This document shows, one piece after another, positions 12,245 through 23,309 of a DNA stretch of 64,000 bases. The notes beneath the pieces were generated by a model that was not told the origin of the DNA, did not search any database, and saw nothing but the letters and a program-made list of their open reading frames with translations. Both the position numbers and the translations under genes were made by a program. Each line of letters starts with the position of its first letter. Positions within the stretch are counted from its first letter, which is position 1. This DNA is from Adiantum capillus-veneris (taxonomy: Eukaryota > Streptophyta > Polypodiopsida > Polypodiales > Pteridaceae): assembly GCA_014529385.2 (NCBI GenBank), contig CM043954.1, forward strand, positions 94,195,247-94,259,246, given 5' to 3'.

Positions 12245-12436
12245 TAAAGGAGTACGAGCGGAAGTGCGACGCGAGAGAGAGTGGGAGAAGAAGAGCACGA
12301 AGATATGGTGAACTCGCTCTACTGTAATGTGTAGAGCATAGTGAGTTCTTATTAGGTTTTTACAAAAGAATATGTGTACATACCTGGCGGCCCGCCCACT
12401 TGCCTGGGCGACCACATTGGGCTTTATACCCCAACA
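12245..12436 (-). repeat. E3 3' LTR
   Basis: 192 bp. On the minus strand it begins TGTTGGGGTATAAAGCCC; the other end has decayed from TGAAGG to TAAAGG on the plus strand. It pairs with 17594-17787. Confidence 0.95.
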
Positions 12437-12452
12437 ACCTCCCACTTAAAGT
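12437..12452 (-). other. E3 polypurine tract
   Basis: On the minus strand AAGTGGGAGGTTG lies directly before the 3' LTR. It is the expected primer site for plus-strand DNA synthesis. Confidence 0.8.
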
Positions 12453-12525
12453 CCAATGTGGTACTTTAAGTGTGAGAGAAGCTACTATACAAGCTAATAT
12501 ACAAGAGATGTAGAGAAGTGATGTA

Positions 12526-15500
12526 CTACCCTACACCTAACTGCTTGCGAAAATGCGCAAAGCTCTCTGAGGGAAGTCCTTTTGTAAGTAGATCAGCAAG
12601 ATTTTCTGTGGTGTGAACTTTGACAAGCTGAAGTTGCTTATCCTCGAGCATTTCCCTGATGAAATGATACTTCACATCCACATGCTTTGTCTTTGAGTGA
12701 TAAACTGGATTGCGAGCCAATTGTATAGCACTTTGACTATCACAATATAACACAGGCATCTCTTCTTTGATTCCCAAATCTGTTACTAGTCGATTAAGCC
12801 AAATTGATTCTTTGCATGCCTCTGATGCTGCAACATATTCAGCCTCTGTAGTAGACTGAGTAACGCAATCTTGTAATCTAGAACGCCATGATACTGCTCC
12901 ACCAGCCAATGTAAAGACATACCCTGACGTAGACCTTCGGTTGTCTAAGTCACCTGCATAATCTGAGTCTATAAAACCCTTTACACTTAGCTCCTGACTC
13001 CCATAGCATATACGCATACTCTTTGTAGCTTTCAGGTATCTCAATATTCCTTTCACTGCCTCCCAATGTTTCTTGCCTGGGTTTGACATGTATCGACTTA
13101 CTACCCCCACTGCAAATGCAATGTCTGGGCGAGTAGCAATCATCACATACATCAAACTACCCACTGCAGACGCATATGGAATTTTATCCATTTCAGCCTG
13201 TTCTTCCTCATACACAGGACAATCTTGTTTGCTAAGTTTCACATATGATGGCAATGGAACACTCAATGCCTTTCCCTTCTCCATATTGAAACGTTGCAAA
13301 ACCTTGTCAATATACTCTGTTTGAGATAACCAAATCAACTTCTTTGATCTGTCTCTCTCAATGCGCATACCAAGTATATGACTTGCCTCACCCATGTCTT
13401 TCATGTCAAACGATTTTGCCATCTTTGACTTCAAAGCTGAAATTTCTTCCAAGTGCTTGCCAGCAATCAACATGTCATCCACATACAAAATAAGGATCAG
13501 CCAACTGCCATCCTTAGCCTTCTTTGTATATAGACAGTGATCGAACTCACTACGTTTGTAGCCTTGAGAAAGCATAAACTTGTGGAATTTATGGTACCAT
13601 GCCCTCGGTGATTGTTTTAAGCCATAAAGACTCTTTAACAACTGGCATACCCAATCTTCCTTGCCTTTCTCAACAAACCCTTCTGGCTGCTGCATGTAAA
13701 TTTCCACATCTAAATCACCATGCAAGAACGCTGTCTTGACATCCATTTGGTGCAACACCAAATCTAATATGGCAACCAATGTAAGAAAGCATCTCAATGT
13801 AGTCATCTTGACCACCGGAGAGAAGACTTCATCAAAGTCAATGCCTTTTTCTTGATTAAAGCCCTTGGCAACAAGCCTTGCTTTGTACTTTGGCTTACTA
13901 TCATGAGCGGTGATCTTATACCTGTAAACCCATTTACAGGGTAGAGCCTTTTTGCCCCGTGGTAATTTAACTAGCTTCCATGTCTGGTTTTTATGTAGAG
14001 CTGTCATCTCTGACTGCATGGCCAATTGCCAATTCCCGGAGTCCTTCATTTGCACTGCTTCCTTGTAACATGAAGGCTCATTGCAATCAGTTAACATGAC
14101 ATAGTTCATAGATGGAACAAACCTATCAGGAGGTCGCGTGATACGTCGAGATCTACGCACAATAGGTGGCTCAGGCTCAGCCACAACTTGTGGTTCCACT
14201 CTATCCTGTCCTTGCTCCTCTTGAGCCCTGACATTTTGTCTTGCACGTGCAGGTCCATCTTCTTGGAAGACAACTCTTCTAATCTCCTCAACCCTCTCTG
14301 GTTTAGAATGATATTTAGATTCATTAAAGTGAACATCATTGCTGCGGACAACCTTTCTGGATTCGGGATCCCAAAGTCTGTACCCCATCTCACCAGAATT
14401 ACCATAGCCTAGAAAGATGCACTTTCTACTCTTTGGCTCAAGATTGTTCTTAAATTCTTTTGGAACGTGAGTATATGCCTCACAGCCAAAGACTCTGAGA
14501 TGCTTGTATGAGGGCATTTTTCCTGACCATACCATCTCTGGCACTGAATCCTTCTACAAAACCTTGCTAGGAGATCTATTTACAAGATGAACAGCTGTTG
14601 ATACAGCTTCAGTCCAAAACCCATTTGGCAACTGTGCATTAGACAACATACTTCTGACCTTCTCTTGTATGGTCCTATTCATCCTCTCAGCAACACCATT
14701 TTGAGGAGGATTGTAAGGAGCAGTAAGTTCACGTTTTATATCTTTTGACTCACAAAAGTCCTGAAAGGCCTTTGAAACATACTCTCCACCATTGTCAGTG
14801 CGTAAGCATTTAAGCTTCTTGCCACTCTGATTCTCCACAAGTGTCACAAACGTTTTGAAAACACTAAAAGCTTCATCCTTGTGCTTGAGAAAGTAAACCC
14901 ATACTTTCCTCGAGTAATCATCTATAAATGTCATAAAGTAAGAAGCTCCCCCTAGAGATAGGTTAGGCATAGGTCCACACAAATCACTATGAACAAGTGC
15001 CAACTGTGTATCTCTTCTATTGCTTCTATGCTTATGTGGCTGCTGTGTTTGCTTACCATACACACAATGTTCACAGAATTCAAAATCATTAAATGAAAAG
15101 CCAGGAAAATAACCAGAACGAGACAAGATTTCCATTCCCTTCTTGGACATATGTCCTAACCGGCTATGCCACAAAGAAACGTTCGGCTGCTCGGTTACAT
15201 TGATTACATTTTTAGAGACATTTGATACATAAATCATGTAAAGTCCTCCAGAATTTACTCCATGTGCTACTGTCATAGAACCCTTGGATATCTTCCACAT
15301 GTTCTGTCCAAAAGTGGTGACGTAGCCAGCATCATCAAGTAAACCTGTGCTGATCAAGCTCTTTGTAATTGCAGGAACATGTCTCACATTCTTCAGCATG
15401 AAAGAAGAGCCATTCTGAAACTTCAATTGAACATCTCCAACACCTAAGATCTCACATGTCTGCCCATTGCCTAGCCGAACATGATCTTTAGTGTTCACAT

Positions 15501-16523
15501 AAGAAGTAAACCACTCCTTGTTTGGAGACACATGAAGTGATGCCCCTGAGTCTATAATCCAGTCACTCAATGCATTTCCATTAGATGTTGTAAGAAGAGC
15601 TGAGTCCATTGTATTCTTCAAGAAGTAGATGTATCCTGACACTAGACTGTCATCCCTTGCAACAGTGTTTGTCACATTTATTTCTTGAATCTTCACTGAG
15701 GACTTGTTCTTCTCACCATGGTCTTCAGCTTTCTCTTTGCCTTTTTCTGCTTTCCATTCTCTGCAGTCTCTTTTCATGTGACCCTTCTTGCCACAATGGT
15801 AGCATTCTATGTCACTCTTGCCTTTAGCACTGCGAGACTTGCTACGAGACTGATTCCTCTTTCCACCTTTGTACTTTTCTTTGGTCCTTCCATTGACAAC
15901 TAAGGCTGTTCCTTTGCCTTTTTCCATTGTCTTTCTATTGGTTTCTTCAGTAAGCAGAATTCCTTCTACACCTGCTATGTTCAAACCATCTGGAGGTGCA
16001 GAATTACTCAAAGCTATGCGAAAAGTGTCCCAACTTTTCGGCAATGTGATCAACAGGAACATAGCTCTAACAGGTTCATCAAACTTGACACCTTGAGCTG
16101 ACAACTGACTATAGATTGTGTTGAATTCATTCAGATGATTGGACATAGGTGTCCCTTCTTTCATCTTCAAGTCAACAAGCTTCTTAAGCTAGTATACCTG
16201 TGAAGCTGCACTCTGCTTCTCATAAAGATCACTCAGCTTTAACCATGCTTGATAAGCCGACATCTCGTCTGCTACATTGAAGTAAATGCTTTCTGCCAAA
16301 GTCAGCATAATGGAAGAAAGTGTCAATTCATCCATTTCTCTCCATTCATCTTCGTCCATATCTTCTGGTTTTATCCCCTTGAGCTTTATAGGTTTTATCT
16401 TCTTATTTTGTACCAACACGTGCCAAATCTGCTTCTTCCACAATGGGAAATTGGTTCCATCCAGCTTCTTGATATTGTAAAGAGCAGTGTCCTCTGATCC
16501 AGCAATAGCTACGCTTCACAGTG
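12526..16523 (-). pseudogene. E3 gag-pol polyprotein (copia), two in-frame stops
   Basis: One minus-strand frame runs from about 16523 to 12526, broken only by TAG codons at 16189-16191 and 14554-14556; otherwise it would be about 1330 residues. Domains in order: Gag (near the start, TNFPLWKKQIW), CCHC knuckle (CYHCGKKGHMKRDC, near 15790), protease with DSGA (near 15560), the H..H/C..C domain (LWHSRLGH near 15180), integrase core (IDDYSRKVW near 14920, LRTDNGGEY near 14800, GVAERMNR near 14690), RT with KTAFLHGDLD and YVDDML (near 13740 and 13480), and RNase H (DSDYAGD near 12970, TEAEY near 12850, DSQSAIQLA near 12740). No ATG lies between the upstream TGA and the Gag motif. Both stops are consistent with CAG to TAG change. 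Confidence 0.95.
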
Positions 16524-17578
16524 GTTTACGTTCCTCGGAAAAATTCGGCAGAGTTTCCCTTGTAAACTGACCTTTGAACCAATATCAACCTGTCAAATGA
16601 ACCAAGAACGCTTCAGATTCTGCATAAATTTTGGAAGAGTCTCCTTTGTAAAATGGCTCTGGTGTACTCAAAAAACAGACCAAAAACAGCTCAAAAAACA
16701 CTGTCTCTCTGACACTGTAAGCTGTGGGTAAACCTGTCCTGAACCTGTACTGTCTCTCACTGTCCTGTAAGCATAGACTGCGACAATGCCTCAACGGCAG
16801 TAAAGCAAAGATGTAATCCCAACTGTCTAACTCACAGTCAATACATCCTAGCTACCTATCTAAGGGTGCTCGAGGGATCGCTCCAAGACCTGTATCACCG
16901 AAAGGATCTCAACATTCGAGAATCCCCCAGCTCAATAAAACCTCACTCGACCCTCAACAAAGGCTGCAGTAAATCTGACAGTACATAGACTTCCCACAAA
17001 GTCATACATCCACAAATTTCCCACTGTATGTTGTAACCGCTGCGGCGGTTGTTTGCTGCGTGACTCACAGCCAGCAAACCCTCAACAGACATACATCATC
17101 TCTGACAATACATCCCATGTGGAAGTACCTGCAATGTCAGGATAAAATCTGGAATATCAAGCAACAAACACAAGCTACCTGATGAACTAGTGGATGTCGC
17201 CTACAGTCTGTGTGTAGATACGCCCGTGTCGTATGTGACACGCCTCCAAGAACTATGAGCCGTCCTTCGATGTGTAGACATCCACAAATCAACACTCTGG
17301 GAGTGTCGATATCCTCAGCACCTGCAGTCGTAGGCCGAAAACCCCAAATTTGCAGAGTCGGATCTGCACCCGTCAAGACCATGTAGTCGAAAATGGCCTG
17401 CGTAGACCTTTGTCGAAGCCGAACGGTGGCCGAGATGACCTCAGAATGAAATTCTGACAACACCGACTCCTTCGAGCTCGCCCACAGGATTTGGGGCCGT
17501 GTCTTCGCCTGTCGAATTTCACTCCAATCTGAGTTGGTGACTCTAGCCTCCTGCAGTGCTACCCTGAGCCTCGATATG

Positions 17579-17592
17579 AGCTCTGCTACCAG
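17579..17592 (-). other. E3 primer-binding site
   Basis: On the minus strand TGGTAGCAGAGC follows the 5' LTR after two bases. It has one mismatch to the Met-tRNA site TGGTATCAGAGC. The leader between it and gag (about 16524-17578) has no supported gene. Confidence 0.85.
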
Positions 17593-17593
17593 T

Positions 17594-17787
17594 TGAAGGA
17601 GTACGAGCGGAAGTGCGACGCGAGAGAGAGAGTGCGAGAAGAAGAGCACGACGATATGGTGAACTCGCTCTACTGTAATGTGTAGAGCACAGTGAGTTCT
17701 TATTAGGTTTTTACAAAAGAATATGTGTACATACCTGGCGGCCCACTCACTTACCTGGGTGACCACATTGGGCTTTATACCCCAACA
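17594..17787 (-). repeat. E3 5' LTR
   Basis: 194 bp, TG..CA on the plus strand. It pairs with 12245-12436. A 209-codon minus-strand frame that starts in it and runs into the leader is not a gene. Confidence 0.95.
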
Positions 17788-17792
17788 CGGGC

Positions 17793-19502
17793 ATCCACGG
17801 TACTTGACGACGCTGACACTGATTTTAGTTTATTTTTCTACCTAGACATTGTATTAGATCCATAAGGATTGTATTAGTTTGATCTTATAGGTAATTTGTA
17901 TAAGTTGCAGACTCTCATACTATATACCTAGTACAAGTTTAGAAGAGACGCTTAAGTTTTTGGTCTTGCCAGACATTTTCTTGATGCATATTCTTTTACA
18001 TATTTTGACGTCTGACTAGCAATGTCTGAAAGAGCAACTAAGGTCAAATCAATTTTGCGTTGTTTTCTTTATTTGTGGACCGATCTACTGTTTATAGTAT
18101 GGCCTTTATATGATGTATGCTCGTGATATCATGCCTGGACACTAGTATGCTCATGATATCATAAATATACACTAGTCAATGCCCTTTAAACAATTTTCAA
18201 TAATAATATTTAGCACTTTAGAGACAACAGTTTGCGATATCAAGGGGACTACTCCATTTATTCAAACAAAAACAATCGATAATATATTAATTCCATCTCA
18301 CTTTCCGATTGATCCAAGGCTCATCATCGTAAATGACCCTTGCTAATTACAATTGTCTCCTACTTGTGTCTCTCTCTCTCCACACACACTGGTACATATT
18401 TCAAATGCAGTACATCATCTAGAGTCTAATGATTTACAAAGAGCAAACAGGTAAGTTCTCTTCGCATTTTCATTTTGGATTTTGAAAAATCTTCTCAAAA
18501 AAAAAAGAAGTAATTATCCACTACTTGCACTTTCCCAAATTCTATGATACCCATAGTCCTACACATATCTACTAATACCATTCCACAGAGAACAACAACG
18601 TTACATAAATTCAACACATCTGGCTTACTAATTAGCTTGATTACCATTTATTTTTTAAAAGAAGACATAGCTCTTTTAATTACCTCCATTCTCTAACATT
18701 GTGCCGATACTTGTATTAAATGAAATTGCTATTGCGATCATTACTCATTGAGATATGCAGCTACTCACATGAGCCAATGTGCTTTTCGTTAAAAACCAAT
18801 TTGTCAGTACTTTGTTACTCAACCTTACTCAAATGTGGTGTGAAACACGTAATATATTTTTTATGTGTTTATGCCTGGTCTAGTCCATTGGTCACATGCA
18901 CACAGATTCGCCGATTTAGGCAGTGTGTAGATACTCATCTTGGTGCAGATCCGCAAATTTAGGCAGCACATTGATAAACTGCAGATTCATGATTTTTACA
19001 CTTATACCAAATGCAGATTTGCCGATTTAGGCAGCACGTTTTATTGGTGTAGACTCGCCGGATGAGGCAACACCGATCACAAAATCATGCTGCAGTGGCT
19101 GGCCACCACTGTAACTGGTATGATTTTGTTACCCGGGTATAGAAAATGAAAGATATTTTGGATTTGGATTTAGAATTGGATTTGAATTGGTATATGATGA
19201 TTTTTTGTCGCGACAGTATTTATGGAAGTGAACTTGAGATTGATGAGAATTGATTTATACAATGATGAGTGTGACCAATAATATCCTGATTCATCAGGGT
19301 ATGACATATACTGCTTATTCTAGTGCTATGGGACACTATAATAGGTAGTATGTGGATGATGGCAGGCGTAACCAATGTGTTTAGTTTTATGGATTCTTTC
19401 TTTTACTATTTGCTACAGATTTCTAATCATTGTTTTTTACAAGTATTGTTTGTAGATTTTTATCTTTGCAACTGAGGACAGTTGCTTTCCAACGCAAAGG
19501 TA
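17793..19502. other. Rest of the E2 interior, no gene seen
   Basis: AT-rich sequence continuing the E2 interior after E3. It holds the end of the 295-bp array and a cluster of 25-bp repeats. No frame resembles a retroelement domain. Confidence 0.6.
18903..19072. repeat. Four dispersed 25-bp repeats in the E2 interior
   Basis: Variants of gcagattcgccgatttaggc followed by agcac occur at about 18903, 18945, 19013 and 19048. Intervals are uneven (42, 68 and 35 bp). The fourth copy is the most diverged. Confidence 0.75.
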
Positions 19503-19990
19503 TGTTATGGATTTGATATTTTATTATTCATTGCAGATGTGACAGGTGGAAAAGACTAAACCGAGCTAGGACTTTGCGAATGAAAATATATATATATTGT
19601 ACATTTAATTATTCAAGTGCTCTTTATGAGCTTTGGCCAATTATGTCCGGCCGGTCAGTTTGTAACCAATTTGACCATTCAAGAAATCTATGTAACAAAT
19701 ACGTGCAAGAGGGAAATGGTCACTCTTGCACGGGGGGAGATTGCACCCAGTGTCTGTCTATTCTTCTCTCCTCTCCTCTCCTCTCCTCTCTGTTGCCGTG
19801 CCGGCGTAGCACTCCATTCTAGGAGGTGTGCCTGCACATGCTATCTCGCTCTCTCCTACTCTCTATCTCTCTCTATTAGCGTACATCGTTGATTATGTGC
19901 TCGTGGATGCATCAGGTATACAAATCTACCGTTTTATGGTATGTGCTATTATGAGTATTTTGCGGGGCCTTCGCGCATCCGGCTGTAGCA
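19503..19990 (+). repeat. E2 3' LTR
   Basis: 488 bp, starting TGTTATGGA and ending GTAGCA. It is followed immediately by aaagaagcccc of E1 gag. A short purine stretch (gcaaagg, 19494-19500) precedes it in the PPT position. Confidence 0.9.
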
Positions 19991-20967
19991 AAAGAAGCCC
20001 CAAAGACATGGAAAACTCTACGAGTTTCCATCATGAAGCGATTCCTTGCAAGCGATGCAAAGAACAAAGTACTTATGGAATGGTACAGTTTGAAGCTTCT
20101 TTCCCATGAGTCTATTCACAAATATGTGGACAAGTTTTGGGATCTACATCTCAAGGCTACTATCTTCCAAAAGATAGACTTTGCCAAGAAAAAGCGACAA
20201 TTTTGTGCAGGATTACCTAAAGAAATGGTCGAGTATGTCAACTCATAACGGCCTGGTTCAATCACCAAAGTAATTCACCATACCGTGGTTGCTTCCCACA
20301 TCAATTTCCAACAAGAGGCTAGACAGAATGTCATGCCCATGGAAAAAAAAGACAAAAGTGATGCAAAAGGGAAAAACCAATGCCCAAAATTCTTCCCAAG
20401 GCAATTCCAATAACAACAACAACAACAATCGATCCAAGGAGAAGGGAGTTTACAAAGGTAAAAACAAACTCTCTCCTAAAGAGCTTGAAGCTTTTCGCAA
20501 GGACCATAAGTGTTTTAAGTGTGGGGAGCAAGGATATGGCTATTTTTCTTGCCCCAAGAGAAACTTCCGCAAGTGAGACTCCTAGAGCTTTCACCATCAA
20601 AGCTCCAAAAGAGGATGCTCATTGCAAAGGATCACCTCTCTCCTATGCTTGGGAGAAGGTAAGGGAACATGATGCCTTCATCTTGTTTGACCCTGGTTCT
20701 ACTCACAACTTCATATCAATGAAGTTGACCACCAAGTTGGGCATTCAAGCTTCTGAGATGGGGGATATTGTAATTGTTGTCATAGCTTTCAAGGGACAAC
20801 AAGCCTCCATTACTCCCTTGATTGGGAAGTTGAGGCTTCATGTCCAAATCTATGTCAACAAAGAAGAATTCTTCATCTCTCCTCTCCAACATGAGGATGC
20901 TATCCTAGGGGCACCATGGTTTAACTGCATGGTTTTCAACATGAAGTTCCCTAAAAGGAGAATCTAA
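19991..20967 (+). pseudogene. E1 gag C-terminus and protease (broken)
   Basis: Gag resumes with KEAPKTWKTLRVSIMKRFL and runs through the capsid-like region (HESIHKYVDKFW), a Gln/Asn-rich linker and a zinc knuckle at about 20515-20560. That knuckle reads CFKCGEQGYGYFSC, so the zinc-binding His is Tyr. A TAA near 20246 stands where E4 has Gln. A frameshift separates the knuckle from the protease (DPGSTHNFIS near 20690, AILGAPWF near 20910), which ends at TAA 20965. Retropepsins use D-T/S-G; this family has D-P-G in both copies, so Pro is probably normal for it. The protein would process Gag-Pol; this copy cannot. Confidence 0.85.
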
Positions 20968-20988
20968 TTCACTTAGAGGGGAAAGAGC

Positions 20989-22949
20989 ATGTATATAGAT
21001 GCTAATGAGTCTGGTCATACTATACCACTTGTAAATTTACCGACTTTTGATAAGTCATTGAAAATCTCGATTTCTGCGTACATGATTTTTGTCAAAGAGT
21101 CCACTAATGACGCTAATGATTTATCAAATGAAAATGGTAGAAATCAAGAAGAGTTAGACTTGTCTACTTTTCTAAATAGATTCCAAGATGTTTTTATCGA
21201 TGATATCCGTATGGACTTACCTCCAAGACGAGTGGATGATGACCATCGAATTGAGCTCCTACCAGGAAGCTCACCACCTAACAAACCTCCTTATCTAGTT
21301 TCCCAAGCTCAACAAGAGGAGATCATGAGGGGAGTACAAGAATTGGGTAGACAAAGGGATGGTGAGGCCTAGCTCCTCTCCCTTTTGTCTCCAATTCTTT
21401 TAGTGCAAAAGAAAGATGATACATAGCGTATGTGTGTGGACTATCGAGCACTAAACCATATCATTATCAAAAACAGATTTCCCGTGCCTCGGGTAGAAGA
21501 TCTGTTTGATAAGCTACAAGGCTCTACCTACTTCACTAGGATTGACCTTAAAAGTGGCTATCTTCAAATAAGGATAGTGGATTAAGATATACTAAAGATC
21601 GCGTTTTGTACAACATTTGGTCTTTATGAATATCTAGTCATGCCTTTTGGATTGACCGATGCACAAGCCACATTCAATCATTTGATGGAGAATATATTTA
21701 GACCCTATCGCAAGTTCACTGGAGTGTTCTTTGATGATATCACCATCTACTCCAAGTCCTTGGAGGAACACAAGCAACATCACCAAGTGATTTTTCAAGC
21801 ATTAAGAGAGAACAAGCTTTTTCTCAACCAAAAGAAAAGCGAATTTTTCCTTCAAAAGATTCAATACTTAGGTCATATTATCTCTCAAGATGGTATCCAT
21901 ATGGATCCATCAAAGCTAGAGGTAATAAAAGCATGGCCTAATCCAAGGAATCTACATGAGGTAAGAAGCTTTATTAGTATGTGGGTATACTATAGACGCT
22001 TCATAACAAAATTTTCTCGACTAGCAGGACCATTACATGACTTAACAAAGAAGAACGTTAAGTATTCATGGACTACTAAGGAGAAAAATGCTTTTGACAA
22101 GCTCAAAGAGAAGCTTACCTCCCAACCAATCCTCATGCTTCTAGGTCTCTCAAAGCCATTTGAGGTCCAATGTGATACTTGTGGTGATTGCCTTGGAGCA
22201 GTCTTGCTTCAAGAAGGGCATGCCATAGCATATGAGAGTCGAAGGCTCAATATGGATGAATGAGTCTTGGGCATTTATGAGAAAGAGCTTTTAGTTGTTC
22301 TACATGTCCTAGACACATGGAAGTACTATTTTGGGGACTCCATTCATTTTACAAACGGACCACCAAAGTCTCAAGTACTTCATGACACAAACCAAGCTTT
22401 CCGACAAGCAAATGAGGTGGGCAAATTTTCTTTCGCAATTTTATTTTTATATTTCTCACATTGCTGGTAAGCACAATCAAATGGCCGATGCACTTTCATG
22501 ACCGACAAAAAGTTAATGCGGTGTCTATAGTAACTCACAATGATCTATCTTCTATGATAGATGAGTATGCTACTGACGCTCACTTTAAAGATGTAATGTC
22601 AGCCCTTGGTATGGGGAAGAAAGAGGAACCATTCACCTTGCAAGATGGTTATTTTCTCCATGTCAATAGGCTATGTGTTACCCACTCCCTTTGTGAGAAA
22701 TTCATGTATGAATCACATGCTCCTCTCTCTGCGGGGCATAGAGGCATTCAACCTACTCTTGAAGGAGTAGAGACTTACTTCTATTGGCCTACCATGATAG
22801 TGGACATACAAGATTATGTTTCAAAACGTATGGTATGCCAAAAGACTAAGTATGATAGAGGGAAGAAACTTGGATTACTCCAACCATTGCCAATTTCTAA
22901 TTCACCATGGGAGAGTATACCCATGGATTTTATCTTTAAATTACCCAAG
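20989..22949 (+). pseudogene. E1 RT, RNase H and partial integrase (broken)
   Basis: The RT N-terminus (RIELLPGSSPPNKPPY) lies near 21250. The fingers (CVDYRALNH) lie near 21430, the palm ([12 protein letters not shown]) near 21540, the [12 protein letters not shown] motif near 21620, and the catalytic FFDDITIYS near 21730. RNase H follows (FEVQCDTCGDCLGAVLLQ near 22165), but the active-site motif normally reads DAS/DAC, and Asp-Ala is Asp-Thr here. The integrase zinc-binding part (SAGHRGIQPTLEGV near 22730, MVCQKTKYDRG near 22830) leads to MDFIFKLPK, where the element ends. In-frame stops are near 21371, 21424, 21583 and 22261, and a frameshift lies near 22470. It was a replication enzyme set and is now dead. 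Confidence 0.9.
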
Positions 22950-23309
22950 ATTGTGTCTACCCCTCTCCTCGCACTGTACGGGATAATGCCTCTGGAGGCC
23001 TTTTTGGGCCATACCGACCTCTCCGGGTGTCAGAATGAGCCATATAGCCAGTCATTTTCCGGGTTTTTGGGCATTTCGGACACATTTCTGATTTCAAAAG
23101 CTTCAAATAATATAGCTTTTAGAAGTTACAAGTATTATATATTGTAAAATAGAATTGTTTTATTTTGTGACTATGTTTGGGTCCTATATGCTTAATAGAT
23201 ATGTATATATAAAGAGATCTATAGTAGGTAGCAAAGGCAAATCTGTGAATGAAAATAACCCACATGTCACAATTGGGGTAATGAGATTCTAAAACTAACA
23301 CCCTATCCT
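22950..23309. other. Unassigned segment between truncated E1 and E4
   Basis: From attgtgtctacccctctcct at 22950 the sequence no longer matches E4 integrase, and the E4 LTR begins at 23310. The 360 bp has no coding signal that I trust. A run beginning tgtctacccctct resembles the start of an LTR, so it may be a remnant of whatever removed the E1 3' end. Confidence 0.5.

Larger units (their letters stand above)
12245..17787 (-). mobile_element. E3: Ty1/copia element, nearly complete, inside E2
   Basis: LTRs at 12245-12436 and 17594-17787 are flanked by a perfect 5-bp TSD, cgggc (12240-12244 and 17788-17792). On the minus strand the order is 5' LTR (17787 to 17594), PBS, gag, protease, integrase, RT, RNase H, PPT, 3' LTR. 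Integrase before RT places it in Ty1/copia. Length is 5,543 bp. By eye the LTRs differ at about eight positions plus one 2-bp indel, so insertion was not very recent. The coding frame is broken only by two TAG codons and lacks an evident start ATG. Confidence 0.95.
11690..17900. repeat. Tandem repeat of about 295 bp, three units, the last split by E3
   Basis: The landmark tttattttngtaccnnnncattggattgga occurs near 11690 and 11985. A diverged version (tttatttttctacctagacattgtattag) lies near 17828. A second landmark, gcaatacttt...cgacg...ctcaatgtcgggcatccac, lies near 11868, and its counterpart near 12210 runs into the E3 insertion and continues at 17788. Removing E3 restores even spacing of about 295 bp, so the array predates the copia insertion. 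Confidence 0.72.
8761..19990 (+). mobile_element. E2: LTR retrotransposon without recognisable pol (LARD-like), split by E3
   Basis: Two LTRs (8761-9233 and 19503-19990) flank an interior with a Met-type PBS. The host sequence is E1 gag: gagacaaag before and aaagaagcccc after rejoin to match E4. The TSD is aaag plus one mismatched base (aaagc/aaaga). Once E3 is removed, the interior of about 4.7 kb carries no gag, protease, RT or integrase that I can recognise. It holds only tandem repeats and an acidic antisense coding-like stretch. This fits a large non-autonomous derivative that would need another element's enzymes. The + orientation follows from the PBS position. Confidence 0.85.
6096..22949 (+). 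mobile_element. E1: Ty3/gypsy chromovirus, 3' truncated, split by E2
   Basis: It has a 5' LTR (6096-7572), a Met-tRNA-type PBS, gag (7987-8760 and 19991-20575), protease, RT, RNase H and the start of integrase, ending at about 22949. E2 interrupts gag between 8760 and 19991. Without E2 about 5.6 kb of E1 is present. It belongs to the same family as E4, which lies downstream in the opposite orientation and supplies the missing 3' half for comparison. Homology to E4 stops at ttacccaag in the integrase core, and no 3' LTR in this orientation is present. Many stops and frameshifts make it inactive. Confidence 0.88.

Noticed and set aside
17137..17766. 209-codon minus-strand frame at the E3 5' end
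   Set aside because: It starts inside the 5' LTR and runs over the PBS into the leader; no domain, and the real gag begins further on.
21720..21735. E1 RT FFDD as a mutated catalytic motif
   Set aside because: FFDD is an accepted variant of the Y/F-x-D-D motif in plant gypsy RT, so it is not a lesion.
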